NCBI GenBank assembly: GCA_009823395.1
Contig: CM020505.1
Location: 24,024,129-24,088,128, forward strand
From: Thamnaconus septentrionalis
Taxonomy: Eukaryota > Chordata > Actinopteri > Tetraodontiformes > Monacanthidae
Direction of reading: 5' to 3'
DNA length: 64,000 nt
This document shows, piece by piece, positions 1-12,024 of the stretch (the stretch's first letter is position 1; each line of letters opens with the position of its first letter). The notes below the pieces were generated by a model that was not told the DNA's origin, did no database searches, and saw only the letters and a list, made by a program, of their open reading frames with translations. The position numbers and the translations under genes were made by a program.

Positions 1-769
1 ACTTGGCAACCCGCTTGACACCTATTAAAGAGCACTTCTTGCCATGTTGAAAGGAGGAACTGTTGTAACACGTCTTGTTTTATTAATTAAAAAAACAGAA
101 CGTCCTCTGAGTCGCCGGCGGCTTTTTTCATTTGTCTTTTGTCAGAACAGGTGTTGAGCCGTGGAACTGACGGCTGGAAGAATGAAAGAACACGAGGAGG
201 GAGTGGGCGCGACAATTTTTCACAGCTTAATTGCTGAAGCTAGCGCTTCCTTACAAGACGTTGTTGTCGCCGCCGTAGCATCCGGTAGTTTGTCATTGTT
301 AATTGGAACTCTGCTGTGTGGAACATAGTAAAACAAGCCCATTGTTTTCCTTTTCTTGTAACTAGTTGGCTGTCATTGGTGGTGGCAGAGAGCCACACTT
401 GCATGTTAAACTCACTCGGACGAGGAAAGTGGAAGTTATTCCCCGTCATTGTCGTCATTGTCGAGGAACTGCGTGTTGTTTTTTCTTGTCTTTGGTTTTT
501 AATACAGCAGATGGAATTCACACTGTTGTTCGCAGAACTCGTGTCAGCGCTTCTAAAATAGTTCGACCCTGCTAATACTAATGTGAATACTTTGCAAATC
601 AAAAAAGTTTTTTTTTAAATGTATATATATATAATTAGATCTTAAAAGCAAGAAAAGCAGAAAGTGATGTCACTGTGCCCAAAGCAAACGTCCATTAGTC
701 CTGCAATCACAGCAGCCCATCCCGACGATTCATCTCTTTATTGCACATGATTGAAGATGAACAACCATT

Positions 770-880
770 GGCACTCACAACCAGACCGAGCTGATGCAAA
801 CGGGGCAGGGTCGGAATCGAACCTTCGACCCTCTGGCTGTGAGGCCGCGTCGTAAAACCACTGCGCCAGAAAACAACTGC
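770..880 (-). mobile_element. tRNA-derived SINE head
   Basis: On the minus strand GCGCAGTGGTTTTACGACG leads to GGTTCGATTCC, a perfect pol III B-box word, in the typical SINE phrase on choosing, counting and tRNA-like arms. It runs into a body resembling the common fish SINE with an internal deletion. The tRNA fold is broken, so this is a SINE copy and not a tRNA gene. Confidence 0.65.
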
Positions 881-1372
881 ACCGCAAGAATCTGAAGTAT
901 TGTTTTTCTAATGACGACTTAATTGGCGCGTTTCAGCGTCAAACGCTCCCTGAGCTGCAGGTGCATCCGACAACAACAACCTCATTAATGTGTCAAGCTC
1001 TGCTCAGGTGTCACCCACACCATGAGTCAGCCATCGAAACCACAGCGTCGCCAGTTTCATGACTCAATGTCAAGGATATTTGCATCGGACCTGCACACGG
1101 TGCAGTGGCGTCCTGGTGCCCTGCGACACTGTGACGCTGCCATGCTGCTGCTGCCATGCTGCTGCTGCCATGCTGCTGCTGCCATGCTGCTGCCACGCTG
1201 CTCCTCCATGCGTGCGTAGCCGTAGCCGCTGTGCTATCTAGCAAGTCCATTTACCTGCGACATGAACAGGGAGGACAGGGACTAATTGCTGGGACAAATG
1301 TTCCTGACTGCAGGCTTTTGCAGTTGTCTGGTCCCGGTCCAGGCCCTGTTTATCTCAACCCCTGTTGGCAGT

Positions 1373-1404
<32 letters not shown>

Positions 1405-1765
1405 GAAGACACGCTATGCTCTGATTTAACCAGAGGCAAGGCCCCCGCCAGCCGCCTCTTTCTCTCATCAAAGATTCATAAAGGCAAGGTTCTTAATGAT
1501 TTTCTGTCTCTTCCTGTATTCACAGCTTGTTGTCCTCAGCCTCGCTGTCTTCTGCCAGTCAGACAGCGGAAGTCAGGCGGAATCACGGCTGTAGTGGCCC
1601 TTGGCTTCCACTGTGGCTGTGTGTGTGTGTGTGTGTGTGTTAGTGCTTGTGCAGTGTGCTTTTGCTGTTAAGTGTCTTTGTTTGTGGGTCGCAGGGGGCG
1701 GGACCTGGCAGCAGGGTGAGGGGACCAATGGATGGCGACACTCAGTGTTGCTCTGAAAATGTCAG

Positions 1766-1779
1766 GAGCCCCCTGCTGG
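1766..1779 (-). promoter_or_regulatory. CTCF-like motif CCAGCAGGGGGCTC
   Basis: The minus strand matches the CTCF core at 13 of 14 positions. It is within the last fto intron and points away from irx3. Confidence 0.3.
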
Positions 1780-2151
1780 GGAGGAGATTCACTACTCCTC
1801 CTCCTCCTCTTCCTCTTCCTCCTCCTCATCCTCCTCTGTATACTACTCCTCCACCTCCTCCATCTTCTCCTCCTCCTCCTCCTCCTCCTCTACCTCCCTC
1901 CTGCTCTCCTTCCGCTCCTCTTTGTCTTCTGCTGCCAGCTCCTGCACGGTGGTGGTGCTGCTGCAGTGATGCTGGATCTGAAGCCATGTGATTGGCAGCC
2001 TGAGCAGCGAGCCCAGGGCGCAGCACCATCTGTGACCCTCCCAGTCCTTCCTGCCACCCTGCACCACTCTGACTGTGTCCTCCAACCGTGTGCGTGTGCG
2101 TGTGTGTGTGTGTGTGCCAGTTTGCGCCACGAAAGACGCCAGGATGTGAGC

Positions 2152-2202
<51 letters not shown>

Positions 2203-2608
2203 GTGCACGCCCCTGCGCAACCCAAACCTCCGTGCCTCCGCCTGTTAGTCCTGCTACTTACCAGGCTTAGCCAGATGAGGGCCACTCAGCCGGGATCTCA
2301 TTCCTGCGACTCTGGCACCACTTCACTCCTGGCTCTCTGCGCCTCTCAAGTGTGCATCTGTGACCTTGGCTGACATGAGCGCCGGCGGTGGTGGAGGTGG
2401 TGGTGGGGGGGGCGGCAGAGTTAAGCTGTGGACTTGGAGATGTGGCCGCGGTGATTGAGTCGTAAGCTGGTTTGTAGATCAGAGCTTCCTCGCAGCCATC
2501 TGGGCTAGCAGGGGGCTCAGAGCGAGGTGATCCCTCTCCTGCTCCCACAGCTGACCCTGGATCACAAGTGAGGCCAGAGACCCCCGGCACAAGCATCCCT
2601 GGCCGCCG

Positions 2609-2648
<40 letters not shown>

Positions 2649-3111
2649 CCTGCCAGGCGTGGAGTGTGCAGATGGAAGCGGAACTGAAGGAAGGAAACTA
2701 ATGAAGAGATTTGATCTCTGTTGCCGCTTCACTTGTAATCTCTGCTTTGGTCGTGTCAACTCGTGTTTGTGGTTTCAGCCTCGTTGTAGGCCAGAATAAC
2801 CACCGCCACCACCACCACCACCTTTTAGCTGTTGCTTTGACTCACATTGGTTTCAATATGAACAACAGAAGAAAACCAACAAAAAGTTCAGTGTCAGTCA
2901 AACACGGCTCTTCTGTGGATGCTACAGTCATGTGTTGCCCGTGCAAACACACTAAGTGGCTGTTACACCCCAAACATAACAACTTTCAGTTAATAATTTA
3001 CACACACACACACAAACACAGGCACCGGATCATCTGCATTGGGCAGGTCCATATTTACTCGTGCACGCCCACACACAACAGAAGGCTGGCTGGCTGCACC
3101 CACCTCTGCTG

Positions 3112-3114
<3 letters not shown>

Positions 3115-3159
<45 letters not shown>
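3115..3159 (+). repeat. CTG triplet array (about 15 units)
   Basis: A pure CTG run inside the fto intron. Confidence 0.95.
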
Positions 3160-4582
3160 GCCTCAGGGCCTCGCCACCTCGCTGCCTCTGCACAGCTTCT
3201 CACACTCACAGGTGCCTCCAACAAAACATACAAACCAGTAAGGTGAAACGGTGGCACCGACCGTCCCAGTGAGATCCTGCAGTGCTGTGGTTGAGTGAAG
3301 GTGGGTGAGGGCGGAGGTTGAAGGTCCAGGGCTGAGCAGCACCTTCAGACTAAAGGCACCACTGGACACTTTACTTTATTTCTTGTCTTTTTCAATCCTC
3401 CACATGTAATGACGAGGCCATGCAACACCACCACCAGGGGGGGCAAACTGTTGACTGCTGGGGCACAGACAGAAGGGCCACAGCAGCAGCAGCAGATGGT
3501 TCGGTGAGCCACCTCAACCCAGGCCCCTATGGTCCCCCGGCCGTAGTTTGCCCACCCAGAACTAAACTGTCAACTAAACTGCTGTTTATTTCAATCAAAC
3601 TCACAAATATTCCTCAAACATGTCGGCCAGTTGGACTTTCCTGCATCTTCTTGTGCTTGCGTGTTCTTCAGCTGAGCTCAGTGTGTGAATCAGTCCAATC
3701 TTTCTGTCTGTTTCTGCTGCCGTCGCCTGGACTGGCGCTTCAGATTTACGACTGTTTGACGACGTCTTGTTTACCGTCGCTGGTTAGTTCAGCCCGTCGC
3801 GCTCTGTAATCACCGCCACTGATTTCAGGAGTTTGGAGGAGCCTCAGCGTTCAGGCTCAGGCCAGCGCCGTGTTTATTCCAAAGTGTTTTGCAGCCCAGG
3901 ACGTCATCTCTGGTGTCGCGTCGCGTCTTTGAACTTTTCATCAGCGTCTTTGTGAAAGCCAGTGTCTCTCCTGCCACAGTTTAAAGCTTGCGTTTGGCAG
4001 CTTAGCTTCTCACAAAGGTTTGAGGAACTTAACACCACGTGGCCCTCCAGCTACCTGGGGGGGGGGCTGCTTGTAGCCAGCCAATTGAAGTTACAATAGG
4101 CTATAATTAGCCGAGCCAGCTTGACCCCGGCTATTGTCACCTGAAGACAGGTGGGATTTTGTGCCCGCGTTGGGATGGACCTTATCATGTGACCGGGGTC
4201 AGGTGTCCTCCATTGGCCGTCCCCTTTATAGTGCTTGGCTGTTGAGGCAAGACTCATCCATCACTCACGGCCCTTTATGGCAGCGCTCAGGTGATGCCCA
4301 CAAGGCACTGACGCTCGAGCCGAGGAGGAGGGGGGGGTGCAGGGAAGGAATGAGGGTTTTTTACACGAGGCCTTGGAACAAGTTTTCACCAGTCATCAGT
4401 GGGCCTGAAGGAAATCCAACACCAGCGTGACCCCTGACCCCCAGCTTATTCCCATGCAGCAGGTTCACAGCCTTCAAACTCACAAGCTGTGAAAAAAAGG
4501 CTTGTTACCCTTTTGACCTCAGCATTAAGTGATGCTGTTGCTCACTTCTCTCTCTGCATGACTGATGAATCAACAGCGTTAG

Positions 4583-4762
4583 TAGCTGCGTTTCCATCAC
4601 CTGGAGTTGAGAAAAACCTAAATATGGCAACAAAAAACTGGTGATGGAAAGAGCTTGGAACAGCCTCTCAGATATGGCTGAGAGGTTGTGACTCTCATCA
4701 GGTGGGTTTCCACACGCGTCCATATAGAGGAATATCTCAACAGTGCCATGGAAACACAGTTT
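4583..4762. mobile_element. Small DNA element with inverted TTTCCAT ends
   Basis: The left end TAGCTGCGTTTCCATCACC and the inverted right end CTGTGTTTCCATGGCACTG form an imperfect inverted repeat about 180 bp apart. Such GTTTCCAT elements are frequent in fish genomes, often near Harbinger-related sequence, which is also seen here directly downstream. The exact ends and target duplication are uncertain. Confidence 0.45.
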
Positions 4763-4788
4763 TTTAGCATTGAACACGACCAGTGAAA

Positions 4789-4887
4789 ATGGCGCGTTAT
4801 GATTGGACGGAGGAGGAGACGGAATGTTTGTGACCGGTCATCAAAGAGAAAAATAGAGCAAGAATTCTGGACAGCAAACAAGCGTAG
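4789..4887 (+). pseudogene. Relic of a Myb/SANT-like transposon protein (N-terminal piece)
   Basis: Conceptual translation gives ARYDWTEEETECL, a stop at 4831-4833, then VIKEKNRARILDSKQA and another stop. The W-T-x-E-E start and I-K-E-K-N-x-x-x-I-L-D pattern are those of the Myb/SANT-like protein accompanying Harbinger transposons and their domesticated relatives. It has in-frame stops and no downstream domain, so it is a dead fragment. Confidence 0.5.
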
Positions 4888-5270
4888 ACAAACAAAAGCA
4901 AACCTGGTCAAACCTGGCGGCTCTTTGCTAGCAGCGACTGGTGCAGGTGTCTCACAGGGCAAGAGTTACCCCCCTCGCCACACACACACACTCTCTCTCT
5001 CTAACCTGCTCAGACTGGGAGCCTCCAGGGGCGATTTGTCTCTCCGCCTGGTCGGAAGAGTAAACGGCCAGGAGGCTCCTCTCTGTTTGTGCTTTCCTGC
5101 CTCTCTCTCTTTTTATTACGAGCTGATTGCATTTCAACAATAGCCGTCTGCTCGTAAATTTTGCGCCTGTGTTGACATTAGGCCACATTCCAGCCGCTGG
5201 CCCCGAGGAGGAGGCCAGGAGCAGGCCGGGGCGTCGGCCAATTTGTTCCGCTGTTAAGCAGCTTCATGGA

Positions 5271-5314
5271 CGTCCACCTGGTTCCACCTGGTTCCACCTG
5301 GTTCCACCTGGTTC
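5271..5314 (+). repeat. 10-bp tandem repeat GTTCCACCTG, four copies
   Basis: Exact direct repeats of a 10-bp unit, flanked by ordinary unique sequence. Confidence 0.9.
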
Positions 5315-5442
5315 TGCAGGGCAGGAGCAGCAGCGGCTGCAGTCACTCCAGGCTCTGGCCTCCTCTCACTCCTGTTGCACTTCCACACTGCAATAGTCTT
5401 TTATTGCCTCCAATTATGAAGGCTATTTAGAGGCTACCTGGC

Positions 5443-5488
<46 letters not shown>

Positions 5489-5600
5489 GCTCTTCCATCT
5501 GGTTGCAGGCAGGCAGGCAGGCAGGCGGCCAGACCACATCAAACACTGACTCTGTGTGGGTGGCGGAGGTGGAGAGGCCGCACAGGTACAATGGATCTTT

Positions 5601-5617
5601 GCTGCTGCTGCTGCTGC

Positions 5618-5665
<48 letters not shown>

Positions 5666-5670
5666 GGCTG
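5601..5670 (+). repeat. CTG triplet array (about 23 units)
   Basis: A CTG run with two CGG interruptions inside the fto intron. Confidence 0.95.
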
Positions 5671-7124
5671 CAGGTCGACAGTAAACTGTGTCTGGAGGAG
5701 GTGGTGGCTGTAATGAGCCTTATTTGTTTCATGTGGTTTAATGAGGAGCCCAGACTGCAGCTGGCGAGGAGGGGAGGGGGGGGCGTGGAATGATGTCATA
5801 ATGTCAGGCCCCGCCCCAAAGGTAGCAGCTCACTAGCGCCCCCTGGGTGGAGTCACTCAGGGTGGGTTAGGGGGTTAAAAGTGCTGTTGTGTTCTCTTGT
5901 TGTTGTCTCAGTGTTGTTGCTCACTGTGCAGTTTCCCACCGTCAGTAATTGAAGGAGTTTTATGAGGCCCTGCTTCCTCAGAGAAGGAATCCAAATGAAA
6001 GGAACATATGTCACGCATGTGATCACGACCCCCCCCATGTGTCTGTCCCAGCTCTTGGACGTGCTGCAGCGTCAGCAGCTCCTCTGCAGACACACTGCAA
6101 CTCAGATGGATGTCAAGGAAGCGTCGCTGTCGCGTCCACTCTGCCCGCGTTGGTGGTCATGGGGGGCTGGGGGTGGGGCTATCTCCAGGCCCAGTCACAT
6201 GACCTGCCCCACCCCATTCCCTTCCATCGTCAGTCTTGGGTGGCACAGTGCAGGTTGGGCCTTGTTCTACCATCGCCCTCCTGCTCAGAGTGACGCATCG
6301 TCTTGGGGCGACCCCGAGCTCGCCATGATCTCCTCCACCTCCTCCTCCACCTCCTCCTCCTCCATGACCACCTCCTCCTCCTCCACCAGCCACCAACATC
6401 ACAGGGGGGCAGACAGAAGTGGTAGCTGCAGACTTTGCTGCTGTGTTGGCTTTCCTTGCCTGTGTTTTGGGACAGGGCTGCACGCCTTCACCTTCAGGGA
6501 CAGCTTGATTTATGGGACACTCGCCCGCTTTTCTTCATGACTTGTTGTTGTTGCATTCCCAGCCATCGGGCGCTGCGTGTTGCCAAAGTCATAAAAGTTC
6601 ACACCTGCGCTGGGATTGCGCGGCTGTGGGATGAATCCCAGTGTCAGCGCCAGGAAGCAGCTGATGTGAGGCGGTTCTGCGGCGGCTCTGGAGCTGCGCT
6701 GGCGTACAATTAAAATGCTTTCTAATATGCGATGGTTTGATGTTGTGCATCATTGCGTTGTCGTGTTTTGTTGGTTTGATTTGTGTTGGCCGTTGGGCAG
6801 CCAAAGCCACAGGGTTCGGCACATATTTTCCACATGATCCTCATGTGACTGCATTTATTTACACGCTAATCAAGAAGAGCAGAGTTCCTGGTGTCCTCAT
6901 CTGACACCTGCAGGAAGGAGCAGTGACACCGCGCACCTGTGGCCAGAAGACATGGAACATGGCAGGCGACTGCTTTAATGCCAGTCACCTGCGGCAGTTG
7001 TTCATAAATTAAAAAGTAATTATGTTGTCAAATGTTTTGTTTTTTTTTTATCACACGAGGTGTCAGATTGTGTTACTTCAACAGATTGTTATTTTCTTAA
7101 ATTACATTTCTGGCAAAGTCTGGC

Positions 7125-7350
7125 ATTTCATTCATCTTCTATACCCACTTATTCCTCTTCAAAGCTGTCTTAGGGCGAAGGCAGGGTGACACCCTGGACA
7201 AGTCGCCAGTTCATCGGAGACAGACAACCATTCACAAGGACAATTTAGAATATTCAATTGACCTCACATGCATGTTTTTGGACTGTGGGAGGAAGCCGGA
7301 GAACCCGGAGAGAACCCACGCAGACACAGGAGAACATGCAAACTCCAAAC
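7125..7350 (-). mobile_element. SINE body fragment
   Basis: On the minus strand it reads GGAGTTTGCATGTTCTCCTG, then a CTCCGGCTTCCTCCCACAGT block, then TGAACTGGCGACTTGTCCAG and a tail ending near GAAGATGAATG. These are hallmark blocks of a SINE body that is very common in teleosts. The tRNA head is absent from this copy. Confidence 0.7.
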
Positions 7351-7654
7351 TTTCTTGCTGTGAGGCAGTTTTTCAGTTTTCCTAATAATCTAATAAAATG
7401 TTATTGTATAATTTCATTTAAAAATGCAGTGGCCAAAACAAATACATGATGATATCAACTTCTTCTCCTTTGGTTGGGAACAATAGGTTTGCGGTTCTGT
7501 TTATGATTTTTTTTATGATTATTTTTTCAACCAATCATCTTTTGTGATTTCTTTTGCGACTGCAGCATTTCAACTTGCACACACACACACAGGTGCACAA
7601 GACGAGTTTCAGGAGCCACAGCGTGTCTCCCTTCAACACACTTCCCTTTTAGCC

Positions 7655-7975
7655 TGGCCTGGCCTGGTTCAGCCTGGCCTGGTTCTGCCTGGCCTGGCCT
7701 GGCCTAGTTTCCTGGTTCAGCCTGGCCTGGTCTGGTTTGGCCTGGTTCAGCCTGGTTCAGCCTGGTTCGGCCTGGCCTGGTTTGGTCTAGTTCAGCCTGG
7801 TTCGGCCTGGCCTGGCTTGGCCTAGTTCAGCCTGGTTCGGCCTGGCCTGGCTTGGCCTAGTTCAGCCTGGTTCAGCCTGGCCTGGCTTGGCCTACTTCCG
7901 CCTGGTTCAGCCTGGTTCGGCCTGGCCTGGCTTGGCCTTCCTTGGCCCGGCCTGGCCTGGCCTGGCCTGGCTCAG
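7655..7975 (+). repeat. CCTGG-based minisatellite
   Basis: About 320 bp of shuffled 10-bp units: GCCTGGCCTG, GCCTGGTTCA, GCCTGGTTCG and GGCCTAGTTC. A higher-order unit of about 50 bp recurs at roughly 7795-7890. CCWGG sites are extremely dense. Confidence 0.9.
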
Positions 7976-8024
7976 CTCCGCCCCTCCAGTCCAGCATCCC
8001 CGTCCCTCCGTCCACTCCCACGTG

Positions 8025-8344
8025 GTTACAGATGAGCTCCTGCAGCAGTAATGCAATAAGCCTCGTCTCCTATCAGCGCGCTGGGCGGCTTCTCCTCCAC
8101 TCGGCCGACACAGCGGTGCATCTATCAGTGTAATGCAGCGGTTGAGGCACTGATCTGCTCTGTTAGGCACATTTCCATCCTGTGAAGAGCAAAGCGGCCT
8201 TTTAATGTGCGACCCCGCTCCGGCGTTCCACTGCGCCAATTACACGGCCGGCCCAGAGGATGGTGCGGCGCCCAGGCTGCTGACGGCTGCGATGGTCGGG
8301 CGCGATACCGCGGCGATGCAGCCTCGCTCGACCCTAATGAGCCT

Positions 8345-8345
<1 letters not shown>
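8025..8345. promoter_or_regulatory. Candidate enhancer island in fto intron
   Basis: Repeat-free sequence between the CCTGG minisatellite and the GA array. It carries GCAGTAATGCAATAAG, CCTTTTAATGTGCG and a CCAATTACACGG word. Such balanced AT/GC sequence with TAAT cores inside an otherwise repetitive intron is the usual look of Irx-locus enhancers. There is no coding potential. Confidence 0.35.
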
Positions 8346-8434
<89 letters not shown>

Positions 8435-8479
8435 GCAGAGAGAGAGGAGAGGAGAGAGAGAGAGAGAGAGAGAGGGGAG

Positions 8480-8520
<41 letters not shown>
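8346..8520 (+). repeat. GA microsatellite
   Basis: A nearly pure purine GA/GGA tract of about 175 bp with a few GGA interruptions. Confidence 0.95.
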
Positions 8521-8521
<1 letters not shown>

Positions 8522-8569
8522 GAAACGACGACAACGGGAAACCCAGGTTAATCATTTTATTTACTCATC

Positions 8570-8733
8570 GCCTGGATGCTGGATGGTGGTGCAGGGTGGG
8601 GTGGGGGGGAGGTGGGCAGGAAGGGGGGGGGGATCGATGGCGAGCGCATTACAGTGAAACGCCTGGATGCTGATCAGGGAGACCTGGGGGAGGTGGGCAG
8701 GAAGGGGGGATCATGGCGAGCGCGTGAGACGCT
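8570..8733 (+). repeat. Degenerate tandem duplication, about 91-bp unit
   Basis: GCCTGGATGCTG at 8570 and 8661 begins two copies that share GAGGTGGGCAGGAAGGGGG and ATGGCGAGCGC in the same order. The second copy is shorter by small deletions. Confidence 0.75.
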
Positions 8734-9146
8734 GGAATGATGCAATGCTTAAAGGAATTTATCCTTTGACTTCTGCATTAACCTTTTATTGACTGCTGTG
8801 CCTGTCCATAATTAACACTCACTTTAGCTAAAGTGGTTAGTTTGGAGCGCAGGGGGGGGGGGTGAGTGGGGGGTCCGACAGCGACGGACGAGGGGCCACC
8901 GAGGAGCTCCAGAGCCGAGCCGAGGGAAGGTCTCTGAGGGATGGAGGTGATCCAATCCTGGAAACCTTTCACATTAGCATAGCATTTGAGTGGTGGTGGG
9001 GAGGGGGGGCCTGGCTATAAGGTTTCAGGGCAAATTGAAATGAGTGATTGTGTTGCCAATCTCTCCTGACCCAGTGCCAGATGGGAGAGTTTGAGTCCGT
9101 ATCTGTCTGGGCTTAAACCATCGCCAGCAAACTGCCTGCTGGACTT

Positions 9147-9186
<40 letters not shown>

Positions 9187-9476
9187 TGTCTTTGACCTTA
9201 CCTTTCAGGTGCTTGTTCTTCATGGGAAAGTCTCTTTGGTAAAGCTCGTGTTTGTGCGCCGCTGTGGCTTAGCGCCGATTTTACCCAGAAGCCCCGGAGA
9301 GCTTTAGGCTCCTCCCGCTTCATATTGACTTTCTGGTTGGGTTCCATTTTAGCAGTCAGGAGACGACGACGGCGCCGGTGAAGAGTAGCAGGTTGTGTTA
9401 AAACGCACAGCGAATCACAGTGGTTGTATTTATCTTTGATAGTCTGCAGTCTGTATCTCTCTGCCATCTGTGGTGG

Positions 9477-9477
9477 A

Positions 9478-9544
<67 letters not shown>
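9477..9544 (+). repeat. GCT triplet array (about 22 units)
   Basis: An uninterrupted GCT/CTG run in the fto intron, one of the longest pure triplet tracts in the window. Confidence 0.95.
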
Positions 9545-9546
<2 letters not shown>

Positions 9547-9894
9547 TGCAAGCTAATGCTGCCAGATGCCTCGTCAGATAGCAGCAGAAGAGAAATCAAA
9601 GTAGCCGAGGGGCCGGCGGTGCCGAGCCTTCGCTGTGAGTGGAGGCAGCAGGAAGGAGCGGAGGGTCCAGTACCTGACCAGGACCTATCAGAGGCCTGGC
9701 AGCAGCTGATGTCAGCAGAACCTGGTGGCTCTGTGCCACTCTCTGGACTCTGGCCGGGTCAGTTCCTCCTCCTCCTCCTCTCGTCTCTGACGCGGCACTT
9801 TGCCTTTAATTCTCGCTGCTAAATTAATGATGAGAACATTTAAAACACACGGCTCGGCACAACCCCCCCCCTGCCCCCCCCCTGCCCCCACCGA

Positions 9895-10085
9895 GGAGGT
9901 CGCCTAATCGTATTATTTATGAAGTGATGTGCTACATAATGGTACTTAGCGCATGTTAACAGATGCTATTATCAGTAGGAGTGGAGATATATTGGAACGT
10001 GCTGGACGTTAATGCTGCTGCTGTGTGAAGGCGCTCGCAGCACTTAGGCGCAGGGCCAGGCCAGCATTAAGAGTCTCCAGGTGGA
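9895..10085. promoter_or_regulatory. Candidate enhancer island in fto intron
   Basis: It includes CTAATCGTATTATTTATGAA, CATAATGGTACTTAGCG and GTTAATGCTGCTG between a C-rich run and the CA-GT-CA triad. No open frame and no repeats. Confidence 0.35.
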
Positions 10086-10096
10086 AATAGAGAACC

Positions 10097-10097
<1 letters not shown>

Positions 10098-10129
<32 letters not shown>

Positions 10130-10214
10130 CCCTCCCCCCTCCCCGGCTGTCCCCTGTCAACTCCTGCGTCCCCCTCATCCCATCCATAACCAAGCCCTGC
10201 ATCCTTCTGTGGAG

Positions 10215-10276
<62 letters not shown>

Positions 10277-10350
10277 CTAGTGACTCTGGACGGAAGGAAA
10301 AAAAAAATCTCCGGCCACCACTCACACACACACACACACACACACACAGA
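10098..10350. repeat. CA-GT-CA triad in fto intron
   Basis: A CA array (10098-10128), a GT array (10218-10275) and a CA array (10323-10349) alternate in strand within 250 bp, so the middle array is complementary to both neighbours. Confidence 0.95.
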
Positions 10351-10622
10351 GTGCATAGCAATGGCACCCTGGGCTCCCTCCTTGTTGCACCTCCAGGTCA
10401 AAGGTCAGCCTCGTCTGTCAAGAGGCTGAGGGAGGGCAGATTTACAATGACAGCGGAGAGCAACAGCAAGTCACCACAGTAAATATTTACACTGGTCTGA
10501 CAAAAGATGTGGCCGAGGTCTGTGGGGGAGGTCGGGGGGTCGCTGTCATATCACGGCCAACCTCAGATTATTAATCCCGGAAAAGTCGAGGCTTTACACT
10601 GACTGATGCTGCTGGTGGGAGT

Positions 10623-10665
<43 letters not shown>

Positions 10666-11372
10666 ATCAATAGAGTGTTAATGAGGATATGGAGACACTG
10701 CTGCTGTCCACTGACCACCACCACCATGACCTGACCTGAACTGAACTGAACTGTGGCCGTCTGTCCGGTTTCGTGGAAACAATCTTTTTTTTTTTTTTAG
10801 GAATGATGATGTCATAACCCCGCCCCCTCCTTGCACCCTCAGGCGACTGTGAGAACGCAACACAACAACGTGGACCGACAGATTTGTGTTGCTGCTGTTG
10901 AAGATGATCAGCCTGACGTCTGTTTAGCTTCCAGTACAACAAGCAGCAGACAGTCGTGATAGAACTCCTCTTTGACTTTTTATTTTATTCTTTTCTTCCT
11001 GGTTGGCTGACTGGGATCTTGAGGCAGGAAACCTAAATGAGCAAAATGTCAGTGAACTTTAGCTGTCTTGACTCCCAGTCGACCTCACGGTGGAGCTTTG
11101 AGGCTTTGTGTTCTCGAGCAGAAGGTCGACTTCATCCACACTGTTGTCTGCCATCTCCGTGGTGCTAACGTTAGCAAGCTGCTACTTCTGTAAACACACC
11201 GTAACCCTGCTCTTCTACTCCGTCTGTTAAAACACCTTTAGGACGTGAACTCACAGTGCCCCACAAGGCCTGGCATAGGTACTGCAGCGTTGTCGTGTAA
11301 ATGATCGCTTTCCAAAAAAATGCCATCTTTGTGTAAACAGGACCTAAATTGTGCAAGCGGCAACATGCAAAA

Positions 11373-11415
<43 letters not shown>

Positions 11416-11685
11416 CTTTAATTGGGATGCAGGATGGTTGGAAGCCATAAAAGGGGAGGAAGCGCACGAGCCGTCTGCCTCCTGGTGAAGGCGCTAAACA
11501 GCCACAGGGAGCTGAGGACGACTTTAAAGAGCCGCCGCGTCATTAACGGCACGACGCCGGGTCAGCACACAGCAAACAGATGGAGCGCCTTCCTCCCAGC
11601 TGAACAGCAACACCACTGCTGGGAGCCTCCACCACAGCCTGGCCTCTCCGGCCGCTCCACTCACCAAAACTCACAGCGGCTAGTC

Positions 11686-12024
11686 CAGGCATGGGCAAGC
11701 TACGGCCCGGGGGCCACATGTGGCCCGTAAAGCTTTTTAATCCGGCCCACCGAACTTGAAGAAATGATATTAACCGTCAGTAATTCATAAAATAGAGATA
11801 CAAATATATCATTTGGATAAAGAGCTGAATACTGTGGCGCTTCAAATACAAATATTCTCTTGTAACTTTGCTTTGCTTCATTTTCCATTGACATGAAAGC
11901 AACATCTTTTCTCCATAATATCCCATGATGCATTGTTTCCTCCTATGAGGTGGCTCACCAAAACATCTGCTGCTGCTCCAGCCCCTCGGTCATATAGCGG
12001 CCCACCAGTCCAACACTTTGCTGT
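11686..12024. mobile_element. hAT-type element (copy A), eroded right end
   Basis: It starts CAGGCATGGGCAAGCTACGG with the palindromic GGCCCGGGGGCC and shares the internal TTTTCCATTGACATGA block and the GGCCCACCAGTCC right side with copies C and D. The right terminus has diverged and I find no target duplication. It ends about 60 bp before the fto terminal-exon acceptor. Confidence 0.75.

Noticed and set aside
795..860. Possible tRNA gene on the minus strand (B-box GGTTCGATTCC)
   Set aside because: The cloverleaf is not intact and the downstream body matches a SINE, so it is a SINE head.
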